Assembly (NCBI GenBank): GCA_900696535.1
Contig: CAADGM010000144.1
Span: 1-35,492 of the forward strand
Source: an uncultured Planctomycetota bacterium
GTDB lineage: Bacteria; Planctomycetota; Phycisphaerae; UBA1845; Fen-1342
DNA: 35,492 nt
Reading direction: 5' to 3'
The notes below the pieces were generated by a model. The model made no database searches. It saw nothing but the letters and a program-made list of their open reading frames with translations, and was not told the DNA's origin. The translations under genes were made by a program, and so were the position numbers. Shown piece by piece: positions 1 through 6,866 of the stretch (its first letter is position 1; each line of letters starts with the position of its first letter).

Positions 1-950
1 GGGTACGTGCTCATGCCCACCAGCGGCCAGTTGCGAACGTAGTCGAGATTGCCGTTCCAACCATGCTGGTTGCGATAGAGCACGGCCAGTCCGCCGGCTA
101 CCGCGACCAGCGCCGCGGCGAGCGGGGCCCGCACGAGGCCGCGCGCCAGCCAGCCGCGCCACAGACTCGGCACATGCGGCACCCATACTGCGGCCCAGAT
201 CAGCGCGAGGGTCATCCCCAGCCCGAAGACCTGGGCGATGTTGAAGGTGGGCCGATTCTCCGCCGGCTGGTCCGCTGTCAGCGGGTTCTCGACCAGGTTG
301 AACGCCGATCCGCACAGAAGCGCGAGTGCGTACGGCCAGGCGCCCCGGGCCGCGACCAGGGCGCGTCCGAGTCGGGCGGGCGTTCGGGGCGCGTCGGCGG
401 TCGCCGGTCGAGCTTCCCCCCAGTGCTCCAGCATGTGCCAGCCGATGAAGACGAGCGGCCAGATGGCGTTCGATTGCCGAACCAGCATGCCGACCAGCAG
501 GGCCAGCGCCGCCGCGAGCCGCCAGCCGCGCCCGTGACACGCCAGCGCGACGAGCACAGTCAGCAGAGCGAGCATGTCCGTATAAACGAGAACCCAGAAC
601 GGCAGGAGCAGCGGCAGGGCGGCGAACTGGAACAGCGCGGTCGCGTCACCGGGGCGGCCGTCGGCGGACAAGGCCGCCCAGTACACCCGGATCGCCGCGA
701 TCCCGATCAGCAGGCTGACGCCGCGCAATAGCCACAGGTCCGTTCCCACGAGCCCCGCGGCGCCCGCGACCAGCGCGTGAAATACCGGCGGCATGGGCAG
801 GGCCCATGCGCGGGTCCAGTCGCCGGCCAGGATCCCCTCGATGGCCGGGACGTGGTAAAGCTCGTCCCCGATTACGCCCGGCCAGCGGACGCAGAGCACG
901 GCGTACCACGCCAGCAGGAGCGCAAGGATCATCGCGAGCACGCGGGCCAC
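1..950 (-). CDS. ALG10/DIE2-like membrane glucosyltransferase, C-terminus cut by window edge
   Basis: An open minus-strand frame runs off the left edge (316 complete codons visible). A stop in frame at 960-962 limits the start to GTG 950, GTG 941 or ATG 932; GTG 950 is chosen because a TANNNT element lies 6 bases before it. The protein is multi-pass and hydrophobic. Near the N-terminus it has GDELYHVPAIEGILAG, resembling the MDE-(I/L)-FH-(I/L)-PQAQ motif of eukaryotic Alg10. Further on come YTDMLALLTVLVALA and VRQSNAIWPLVF, matching the YT(D/E)xxS and RQTNIIW regions of Alg10, in the same order. Alg10 adds the terminal alpha-1,2-glucose to the dolichol-linked N-glycan in eukaryotes. Donor and acceptor here are unknown; a polyprenyl-phosphate-linked sugar donor and an extracytoplasmic active site are inferences from the family. 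It could also be a more general GT-C enzyme. Confidence 0.72.
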   Translation of the reverse strand, partial: MARVLAMILALLLAWYAVLCVRWPGVIGDELYHVPAIEGILAGDWTRAWALPMPPVFHALVAGAAGLVGTDLWLLRGVSLLIGIAAIRVYWAALSADGRPGDATALFQFAALPLLLPFWVLVYTDMLALLTVLVALACHGRGWRLAAALALLVGMLVRQSNAIWPLVFIGWHMLEHWGEARPATADAPRTPARLGRALVAARGAWPYALALLCGSAFNLVENPLTADQPAENRPTFNIAQVFGLGMTLALIWAAVWVPHVPSLWRGWLARGLVRAPLAAALVAVAGGLAVLYRNQHGWNGNLDYVRNWPLVGMSTY

Positions 951-1388
951 GGGGGTAGGCTACCGACGGCCGACGGGCTGCGACAGCCGCGACGACCGGG
1001 CTACCTGTGCGCTCCGGGGGCGCCCCTGGTACACCGCGGTCGCTATCGAGAAGAAAATTGGAAAAGCGGTTGCCGGGACACGTTTCGCGGACAACAATAG
1101 AGGTGGTAAGGTCAGAGCAATTGGTGGGTATGTAGTCCAGTCATACATCGATCGTTTCATCATTCTCTCGATTCGGCCCACCTCGCTGCGTCTGATCCCC
1201 GACAAGTACGGTTCGTTGCTCAGACGGCCCCCGGTCTGCCCAGGCTGAGGCCCGCTGGCGGTCTGGCTGCCTCATCGCGCGGCCAGTGTTCGCCTGCGCG
1301 CCCACGCAGAATCCGCGGGGCGGGTTCTCGCCACCGCAACCCAATCGGCCTGCGCCTCACGCGTCGGTGGCCAAGGCGAAGGTGTGCC
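951..1388. other. Intergenic stretch with a less GC-rich patch, no convincing gene
   Basis: No frame here has convincing protein character. Bases about 1050-1200 are clearly less GC-rich than the surroundings. A minus-strand frame of about 80 codons (960-1205) crosses this patch but has atypical codon use and no recognisable domain. The region lies between a minus-strand and a plus-strand gene, so it should hold divergent promoters. Confidence 0.4.
957..962 (-). promoter_or_regulatory. TANNNT -10-like element, leaderless type (weak)
   Basis: On the minus strand TAGCCT is followed by 6 bases and then GTG 950. There is no Shine-Dalgarno before this start. The hexamer is a poor -10 match on its own; it is listed because four other starts in the window show the same arrangement. 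Confidence 0.3.
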
Positions 1389-1724
1389 ATGGGAGTGTCA
1401 CTGCGAAAGAGCCTCGCTCTGCCGAAGGCGGAGGCCATCGGGCCGCCGCTCACGCCTGACGAGTTGTCCGGCAGCCTCTCGGATCTCGAGCGGCGCCTCA
1501 ATCGCGAGGCCACGTGTCCCGCCGCGAAGAACCAGGTCTACATCCGATCCGTCATCCTCGGCGGGATGACCACGCGGCCCCGGATCGCGCTCAAGTGCAG
1601 CTTGCGCAGGGACTTGAAGCAGAGCCCGGACGTCTTCTACGAGCACATTCGCCGCTACTGTTGTGGCGATCACGCGCAATGCCCTGCCTACAAGGACTTT
1701 GCGCAGCGCCGCGAGGCGCTCTGA
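1389..1724 (+). CDS. Small conserved-looking protein with a CC/C cysteine cluster, function unknown
   Basis: This encodes a 111-residue protein. A GAAGG Shine-Dalgarno stands 7-8 bases before ATG 1389. The N-terminal half is helical and charged (LTPDELSGSLSDLERRLNRE). The C-terminal half holds C-S-L-R-R-D-L, then Y-C-C-G-D-H and C-P-A-Y-K-D-F, so four or five cysteines that could bind a metal or an Fe-S cluster. Aromatic and cysteine residues are concentrated in the last 50 residues, as in a small folded domain, which argues against a chance frame. I do not recognise the family. There is no operon partner: the next plus-strand gene is tadA at 3047. Confidence 0.6.
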   Translation: MGVSLRKSLALPKAEAIGPPLTPDELSGSLSDLERRLNREATCPAAKNQVYIRSVILGGMTTRPRIALKCSLRRDLKQSPDVFYEHIRRYCCGDHAQCPAYKDFAQRREAL

Positions 1725-2056
1725 TCGCCGGGAATTGAAACATGTACGACTCGTCGATGCGACGCGCGGTTGGGATGATCGACCGCGAGGTGCGCGACGA
1801 GGCAGCAGCCGGCGCGCCTCAAGTCGGCGGGTTATCGCCGGTGCTCAGACGCGAATCCTGTTATGGGAGATGGAGGAGTACCCTCCGCGATGGACTTGCG
1901 GGCATCGTTACGGCCCGCAAGGAGCGGCAACGCTGACCAACAGGCAGGTTAGCCGTTGCCGTCTGGGTGGAAGTTCAGCCCGTGTGCCGGGCCGTGGCGA
2001 GCGCGCTGCGCCCAACGCACCGCTGGGGACACCGGCCACGGGCACTTCCATCACCG
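1725..2056. other. Intergenic stretch, nothing supported
   Basis: Short frames are present on both strands, for example a 64-codon plus frame from 1742. None has a Shine-Dalgarno, a signal peptide or a recognisable domain, and the compositions look like GC-rich noise. No hairpin with a T-run was seen. Confidence 0.35.
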
Positions 2057-2923
2057 CTAGTGTCCGTCGGAGCCGCCGGTGACCGGCGTAGGCGCTGGCG
2101 GGTCGAGCCGGACCGCTTCGATCTGCTTATCGAATTCCGCCGCCTGCTCGGGATTGAGCAGCTCGCGAACGCTGCGGACCAGTCCCTCGACGCGCTCTTC
2201 GATCGCGGACGCGTCGCGCGGCCGATCGGCCAGCCAGTTCTTGCGATACGTGTCCAGCACGTCCTCGAGCTTGCGGAGCTGGTCCGCGGTGGGCCGGAGC
2301 TTGTGCACGATCGCGAGCACGTGCGCCGGGCGGACGGTGAGGTCGTTGGCGCGCAGCACCTGCTCACGCAGGCGCGGGAGCTTGGCGCGCTGATCCGCCG
2401 TCAGCGTCTGCTCCAGCGAGTTGAAGAAGTTGTTCTCGGCCGCGACCTGCGGCGTCATCTGCTGCATCTCGGCCTGGAGCTGCTTGACCTTCTCCTGGTT
2501 GCCGTCCTGCTGCGCCGCCTTGATCTCGGCCAGCTTGTCCTGCACCCGGCGGAGGAAGTCGGCCTGGTTGGCCTTGGCCTCGTCCAGCTCGGCGTTGTAG
2601 ACGACGATGAGGGCGTCGGCCTGCGTGGACTGCTCGGGCGTGAGCTGGAGGCGCTGGAGGATCCACCGGAGCTTGGCCTCACCCTTGAGCTGGCCGTCGT
2701 CGCCCGCGGGCTGCGGCCGGCCGGGTGCGGTCGGTGTAATCGAGATGGGCTGGACCGACACGTTGCCGCCCTGGGACGGCTGGACGGCGGTCGGCGGCTG
2801 CGCAGCGCGGGTCGGCCCGGGCGGTGGAGCCGGGGTTGGCGGTGCCGGCGGCGGAGAGCTCTGGGCACCAGCGTAGAGGGTCAGGGTCAAGACGACGACC
2901 AACGCGACCATTGCTCGCTTCAT
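2057..2923 (-). CDS. Exported Spy/LTxxQ-like periplasmic protein
   Basis: This encodes 288 residues. Although the frame stays open far upstream, the start is ATG 2923: an AGGAG lies 8 bases before it and a clean signal peptide follows ([20 protein letters not shown], cut near AQS). After the signal comes a proline-rich linker (residues about 20-45), then a long helical region with repeated L-T-P-E-Q / L-T-A-D-Q / L-N-P-E-Q motifs and many K, E and Q residues. LTxxQ repeats are typical of the Spy/CpxP group of periplasmic stress chaperones. That assignment is by motif and architecture only; the length is about twice that of E. coli Spy. It lies alone, divergent from tadA. Confidence 0.62.
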   Translation of the reverse strand: MKRAMVALVVVLTLTLYAGAQSSPPPAPPTPAPPPGPTRAAQPPTAVQPSQGGNVSVQPISITPTAPGRPQPAGDDGQLKGEAKLRWILQRLQLTPEQSTQADALIVVYNAELDEAKANQADFLRRVQDKLAEIKAAQQDGNQEKVKQLQAEMQQMTPQVAAENNFFNSLEQTLTADQRAKLPRLREQVLRANDLTVRPAHVLAIVHKLRPTADQLRKLEDVLDTYRKNWLADRPRDASAIEERVEGLVRSVRELLNPEQAAEFDKQIEAVRLDPPAPTPVTGGSDGH

Positions 2924-3001
2924 GCGCTGTCTCCTGGCTCGGCTCGATGCGGGCTTCCCGCGGGGCGGGCTGCGGTCCCATGCCGGCCGCGCCGCCGCGA
3001 C

Positions 3002-3029
3002 AGTATAAAGTACACGCCCGGGGCGCCAA
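3002..3029 (-). promoter_or_regulatory. Candidate promoter of the Spy-like gene
   Basis: On the minus strand TTGGCG (3029-3024), a 16-base spacer and TATACT (3007-3002) resemble a sigma-70 promoter and face the Spy-like gene about 80 bases away. On the plus strand the same spot reads TATAAA (3004-3009), 38 bases before tadA, but with no matching -35. Confidence 0.33.
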
Positions 3030-3046
3030 AGTGGCGGGCCGGGTGC

Positions 3047-3532
3047 ATGATGTTTGCCGGTGATGCGGACGAGCTCGACGAGCGCTTCATGCATGAGGCG
3101 CTGCGCCTGGCGGAGCGCGCCCTGGACAGCGCGGACGTGCCCGTTGGGGCGGTCGTCGTGCGCGGGGGCCGTGTGATCGGGAGGGGGTTCAACCAGCGCG
3201 AGAAGCTCCAGGACCCCACGGCGCACGCGGAGATGCTGGCCATCACCGCGGCGGCGGCCGAGGTGGGGCACTGGCGGCTCGAAGACTGCACGCTGTACGT
3301 CACACTCGAACCGTGCGCGATGTGCGCGGGGGCGATCGTCCTGGCGCGGATGAAGCGCCTGGTCTACGGTGCCGCCGACCCGAAGGCCGGCGCCTGCGGC
3401 TCGCTCTACGACATCGTTGCCGACCCACGCCTCAATCACCGCGTACCCACGCGAGCCGGTGTCGCGGCCGACGAATGCGCCGCGCTGCTGCGCGACTTCT
3501 TCCGCGAGCGCCGCGCGGCGGGCGAGAAGTGA
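3047..3532 (+). CDS. tadA: tRNA-specific adenosine deaminase TadA
   Basis: This encodes 161 residues. The protein converts A34 to inosine in the tRNA-Arg(ACG) wobble position. The zinc/catalytic signature is complete: H60-A-E62 (Glu as proton shuttle) and P89-C90-A-M-C93. Other family landmarks are present: [23 protein letters not shown] and DPKAGACGS. Two adjacent ATGs (3047, 3050) are possible starts, and no strong Shine-Dalgarno precedes them. The frame stays open upstream to 1967, but that part is antisense to the Spy-like gene and is not coding. The gene converges with the MBL-fold hydrolase, leaving 6 bases between stops. The reaction is cytosolic and normally essential. The family call is firm; confusion with guanine deaminase is possible but less likely given the tRNA-deaminase-type flanks. 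Confidence 0.93.
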   Translation: MMFAGDADELDERFMHEALRLAERALDSADVPVGAVVVRGGRVIGRGFNQREKLQDPTAHAEMLAITAAAAEVGHWRLEDCTLYVTLEPCAMCAGAIVLARMKRLVYGAADPKAGACGSLYDIVADPRLNHRVPTRAGVAADECAALLRDFFRERRAAGEK

Positions 3533-3538
3533 GTGTCG

Positions 3539-4303
3539 TCAGACGGTGAGCATCTCCGTCGCCGCCTGGCGCGAGGTCATGACGAGAGGGAAGGCGTGCC
3601 CGAGCACGGATCGGTGTGTCGCCAGGGCCACCTCGGGGTGGTTGTTCTGGGCTGACAGGTGCGCCAGGGCCGCCCAGCGAAGGCGCTCGCGGTCGCACCG
3701 TGTCAGCAGCTCCGCCGCCTGTGCGTTCGACAAGTGCCCCGCCCCGCCGCGAATCCGGTCCTTGAGCAGCGGCGGATACGCGCCGGCCGCCAGCATCGCC
3801 GCGTCGTAGTTGCTCTCCAGGTACACCGCGTCGAGCGTCGGCATCTGCCGGATCAACTCGGCGAACGGGAATCCCAGGTCCGTGAACAGCCCGAGCCGCC
3901 GGCCCGCGAACTCGACCACGAAGCAGACGCTCTCGGGCGCGTCGTGCGGCGTGGGGATCGTCTGCACGCGCACGCCGTCGAACTCCAGGGCCTGGCCGGG
4001 CGTGAATCGCCGGATCTCGCGCCGGTGGCGATCGATCTGCCCCAAAAGGGCGTGCTCGGTCTTCGGCGTGCAGTAGATCGGCAGGCCGTGCTGCTTCTGC
4101 AAACCGGCCGCACCGGCCGTGTGGTCGGTGTGAGCGTGCGAGAGGATCAGCGCCTGGACGTGCCGAACGTCGCGGTGGTGCTCGGCGAGGCGGTGGGCCG
4201 TGCGCCGGGCGGACAGTCCGGCGTCGAAGAGCAGCCGGACCTGCCCGCACTCGACGTAAATCGAGTTCCCGTTCGACCCGGACTGGAGCGCGAAGGTCTG
4301 CAC
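3539..4303 (-). CDS. MBL-fold metallo-hydrolase, YycJ/WalJ-like
   Basis: This encodes 254 residues from GTG 4303. The N-terminus FALQSGSNGNSIYVE matches the SGSSGNS start of the YycJ/WalJ group. It continues with SHAHTDHTAGAAGL (HxHxDH metal site), TPHDAPES (third His), LFTDLGF (bridging Asp) and ALAHLSAQNNHPEVA (last His region). WalJ-type proteins are putative nucleases linked to DNA repair and cell-wall signalling; the substrate is unknown here. The minus frame is open further upstream to 4597, but that portion overlaps the start of the ATP-grasp gene. No Shine-Dalgarno is seen; instead TATACT lies exactly 6 bases before the GTG, so the mRNA may be leaderless. Confidence 0.87.
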   Translation of the reverse strand: MQTFALQSGSNGNSIYVECGQVRLLFDAGLSARRTAHRLAEHHRDVRHVQALILSHAHTDHTAGAAGLQKQHGLPIYCTPKTEHALLGQIDRHRREIRRFTPGQALEFDGVRVQTIPTPHDAPESVCFVVEFAGRRLGLFTDLGFPFAELIRQMPTLDAVYLESNYDAAMLAAGAYPPLLKDRIRGGAGHLSNAQAAELLTRCDRERLRWAALAHLSAQNNHPEVALATHRSVLGHAFPLVMTSRQAATEMLTV

Positions 4304-4309
4304 CTGAGC

Positions 4310-4315
4310 AGTATA
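4310..4315 (-). promoter_or_regulatory. -10 element TATACT, 6 bases before the start codon
   Basis: On the minus strand TATACT (4315-4310) is followed by 6 bases and GTG 4303. Transcription would then begin at or next to the start codon. No TTGACA-like -35 is visible at 16-18 bases upstream. Confidence 0.45.
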
Positions 4316-4391
4316 CCGGCGTGCCAGGCAGCGGAATTCGCGCGCTCGGTTGTTGGCGCTAGCCGCTCCTTGCGGTTGAATCTCGGGACGC

Positions 4392-5282
4392 ATGGCTTCC
4401 CCCCGCATTGGCGTCATCGGCGTTCGTGACGGCTGGTCCTCCGAGCGGCTTGCTGCCAGCGTGGCCGCGCGGACGGGTAGCGGGCCGCTCATCGAGCTGG
4501 CCGACGTCGCGCTCGACCTCGAGCGGGGCGACGTTCGCGCGGGCCGCACGAGCCTGCTCGGCTTCGACGCGCTCATCGTCAAGAAGCTCGGCAGCAACTA
4601 CGCCCCCGAGCTGCTCGACCGTCTCGAAGTGCTGCACTACGTGCATCAGCGTGGCGTGCCGGTGTTCTCGACGCCGCAGTCCCTCATGCAGCTCCTCGAC
4701 CGGCTGAGCTGCACGGTGGCGTTGCGGCTGGCGGGCATTCCGATGCCGCCGACGACGATCACCGAGAACCTCCAGGAGGCGGAGGAGGCCGTGCGGCGCT
4801 ACGGGCGCGTCGTGCTCAAGCCGCTGTTCACCTCGAAGGCGCGGGGGATGGAGCTGCTCGAGGCCGGATCCGATGTGCGGGTGCGGCTGGAGTTGTTCCA
4901 ATCGAACGGGAACCCGGTGCTGTACATTCAGAAGCTGGTCCCGATCCCGGGGCACGACCTGGGGGTCGCGTTCCTGGGCGGGGAGTACCTCGCGTGTTAC
5001 CGCCGGGTGAAGGACGCCGACGCGTGGGCGACGTCGACGAGTTCGGGGGGCCGCTACCGGCCTTACGAACCCGGTCCGGAGGTCGTGGAGCTTGCCCGCC
5101 GGGCGCAAGCGGTGTTCGGGCTTGCCTTTACGTGCGTCGATGTGGTGGAGACCGACGGTGGGCCGCTCGTCTTCGAGGTTTCTGCGTTCGGGGGCTTCCG
5201 CGGGCTGCTGGAGGCGAACGGGGTAGACGCGGCTGGTGCGTACGCCGACTTCGTCATGAAGGCGATCGGCCATGGCCGCTGA
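4392..5282 (+). CDS. ATP-grasp enzyme of the GAK system
   Basis: This encodes 296 residues, a RimK-like ATP-grasp fold. The N-terminal pre-grasp domain is SPRIGVIGVRDGWSSERLA to about residue 100. Then come the ATP-grasp parts: PQSLMQLLDRLSCTVALRLAGIPMPPT, VVLKPLFTSKARGM (nucleotide-binding Lys) and VDVVETDGGPLVFEVSAFGGFRG, where the usual metal-binding E-x-N is E-x-S. The protein is followed, with overlap, by an HprK-related kinase B and an amphi-Trp protein, the set named GAK in protein family databases. ATP-grasp enzymes join a carboxylate to an amine or thiol via an acyl phosphate; the substrate of the GAK member is unknown. GGGA before ATG 4392 may serve as Shine-Dalgarno. The gene is divergent from the MBL-fold gene and overlaps the kinase by 11 bases (5272-5282). 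Confidence 0.86.
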   Translation: MASPRIGVIGVRDGWSSERLAASVAARTGSGPLIELADVALDLERGDVRAGRTSLLGFDALIVKKLGSNYAPELLDRLEVLHYVHQRGVPVFSTPQSLMQLLDRLSCTVALRLAGIPMPPTTITENLQEAEEAVRRYGRVVLKPLFTSKARGMELLEAGSDVRVRLELFQSNGNPVLYIQKLVPIPGHDLGVAFLGGEYLACYRRVKDADAWATSTSSGGRYRPYEPGPEVVELARRAQAVFGLAFTCVDVVETDGGPLVFEVSAFGGFRGLLEANGVDAAGAYADFVMKAIGHGR

Positions 5283-6360
5283 GCCGACTCCGTACGCATC
5301 CTGGGCGGAGCGGCTCCTCGCGGCCCATCCGCCACGGGAGGCGCTCGCGCTCACGGTTGCCGGGCACACGATCGAGGTGCGCACCAACGCGCCGCCGCTG
5401 CTCGACCTTCTGCGAGACTACTTCCGTGACTTTCCTGCGGCCAAGACATCGCCGGATGTCGAAGTGGCAGCATTGGAGAGTCCGCCGCCAGCCTACGAGT
5501 TCGACTTCACGCCGTATCCTCCGGGCCCGGGCAAGACCCGCATCAAGGACGAGTACGCGGACTTCCCCGACGGGCGGGTCGTGCGCAAGCGGCTGACGCA
5601 GATGTCGTTCTTCTTCGGCGGCCGCCATAACCTTGCGGTCGGGCCTTGCCTGGCCAACAGCAACCAGGTGGTCAACTTCGTCAACAACCGCTTCATCCAG
5701 TGGCACCTGGACCGCGACTGGCTGCTGTGCCACGCGGCGGGGGTCGCCAGCAGTGGCCGCGGGCTGCTGTTGGCGGGGCTTCCGGGGCGAGGGAAGTCCA
5801 CGCTGGCGCTGCACTTGCTCAGCCGTGGGCTGGACTTCGTGAGCAACGACCGGCTGCTGATCAAGCGCGCCGGCGATGGAGTGGCGATGCGGGGCGTGGC
5901 CAAGCTTCCGCGGGTGAACCCGGGCACGATTCTGAACAATCCGCAGCTCCTGGCGATGCTCGGCGAGGAGCAGCGGCGTCGTTACCTGGCACTGGAGGCC
6001 GACGCGCTCTGGAACCTGGAGGAGAAGTACGACGCGGACGTTTCGCGCTGTTTCGGGCCCGGTCGCTTTCCCGCGCAGGCGGACCTGTCCGCCGTCGTCA
6101 TCCTGGCCTGGGAGCGCGGCGCCGGCGGGACGCGCTTCGGGCGCGTCGATCTCGCGACGCGCGAGGACCTGCTAGCTGCCCTGATCAAGCCGCCCGGGGC
6201 ACACTACTACGTCCCGCCAGGCCGGAGCGCGCCGGATCTATCGGTCCAAGCGTATCTTACGTGCCTCGCGGGCTGCCCGGTGTACGCGGTCGAGGGTGGG
6301 CTCGACTTCGCGTCAGCCGCCGCGGAATGTGAGCGCCTCGTGAACGGGCGGGCGCGGTGA
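5272..6360 (+). CDS. HprK-related kinase B of the GAK system
   Basis: This encodes 362 residues. The P-loop is GLPGRGKST, residues 169-177, with Lys175, and is followed by LDFVSNDRLLIKR, the Walker B-like and HPr-kinase-like segment. Upstream is FVNNRFIQWHLDRDWLLCHAAGVA, typical of the HprK-related family in which a conserved His precedes the P-loop. HPr kinase phosphorylates a serine of HPr; the target of the B family is not known. Translation is likely coupled to the ATP-grasp gene because the start lies 11 bases inside it. The reading frame ends at 6360 and the amphi-Trp gene follows. No HPr or PTS gene is in the window, so a carbon-catabolite role cannot be inferred from context. Confidence 0.86.
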   Translation: MAAEPTPYASWAERLLAAHPPREALALTVAGHTIEVRTNAPPLLDLLRDYFRDFPAAKTSPDVEVAALESPPPAYEFDFTPYPPGPGKTRIKDEYADFPDGRVVRKRLTQMSFFFGGRHNLAVGPCLANSNQVVNFVNNRFIQWHLDRDWLLCHAAGVASSGRGLLLAGLPGRGKSTLALHLLSRGLDFVSNDRLLIKRAGDGVAMRGVAKLPRVNPGTILNNPQLLAMLGEEQRRRYLALEADALWNLEEKYDADVSRCFGPGRFPAQADLSAVVILAWERGAGGTRFGRVDLATREDLLAALIKPPGAHYYVPPGRSAPDLSVQAYLTCLAGCPVYAVEGGLDFASAAAECERLVNGRAR

Positions 6361-6368
6361 CGATTCGG

Positions 6369-6397
6369 TTGAACCCCGGGGGACGGGCAACTAGACT
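6369..6397 (+). promoter_or_regulatory. Sigma-70-like promoter inside the GAK operon
   Basis: TTGAAC (6369-6374), a 17-base spacer and TAGACT (6392-6397) match the consensus in 4 of 6 positions each. Transcription would begin near 6404, about 22 bases before GTG 6426. This would let the amphi-Trp gene be expressed separately from the ATP-grasp and kinase genes. Confidence 0.5.
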
Positions 6398-6425
6398 AGG
6401 AGCGACCAGCGAAAGGCGGTGTCCC

Positions 6426-6731
6426 GTGGAGAAGATCGACGCCATGGAAATACGCGAAGTCGAAGTCGAGGCCTCCATGGAGCTGGGGCAGGCGGTGGCG
6501 TACCTGGAGGAGATCGTCGCCGGCCTGAAGTCCGGTCGACTGTGCCTCGAGAACGAGGGCGAGGAGTTGCTTCTCTCGCCCCAGCGTCAGGTCAAGGTGC
6601 TCGTCGAAGCGCGGCACAAGAAGGACAAGGAGTCGGTCGGCATCAAGCTGACCTGGCACGTCCCCATGCCGCAGAAGGCCCCGATCCCGGCCCTGCGAAT
6701 CTCCAGCAAGTCAGGAACCGACGGGCATTGA
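6426..6731 (+). CDS. amphi-Trp domain protein of the GAK system
   Basis: This encodes 101 residues. The domain runs from REVEVEASMELGQAVAYLEEIVAGLKSGR through a beta region (LCLENEGEELLLSP, VKVLVEARHKKDKESVGIKLTWHVP). The ending L-x-W-x-V-P holds the tryptophan that names the family, preceded by alternating hydrophobic and charged residues. The molecular function is unknown; members co-occur with the ATP-grasp and HprK-related kinase B, so this protein may be their substrate or carrier (inference). The start is GTG 6426, with AAGG 9 bases before it and a promoter at 6369-6397. GTG 6357, overlapping the kinase stop, and ATG 6444 are alternatives. No transmembrane segment. Confidence 0.82.
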   Translation: MEKIDAMEIREVEVEASMELGQAVAYLEEIVAGLKSGRLCLENEGEELLLSPQRQVKVLVEARHKKDKESVGIKLTWHVPMPQKAPIPALRISSKSGTDGH

Positions 6732-6866
6732 GACTCTGGTTTGAAGCGCGGCCCGGTGGACGACGGAGTCGGGGCGCGCGGGGGTGGGGGTTAAGACGCG
6801 TGCGTCATGGTTCCGCTCGGCGGCGACACGCTCGCCACGAGCCCCCGGCGCCTTTTGTGCCTGTGA

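Noticed and set aside
960-1205. 81-codon minus frame directly upstream of the ALG10-like gene
   Set aside because: It has one hydrophobic stretch but no Shine-Dalgarno, no domain and codon use unlike its neighbours; it ends at the stop before GTG 950.
1742-1936. 64-codon plus frame after the small cysteine protein
   Set aside because: No ribosome binding site and no recognisable feature.
2057-3439. 460-residue version of the Spy-like protein
   Set aside because: The extra N-terminal part is antisense to tadA; ATG 2923 has a Shine-Dalgarno and begins a signal peptide.
4359-5387. Minus-strand frame of 342 codons opposite the GAK ATP-grasp gene
   Set aside because: It is a shadow of a recognised enzyme, with R/H/E-rich composition and no motif.
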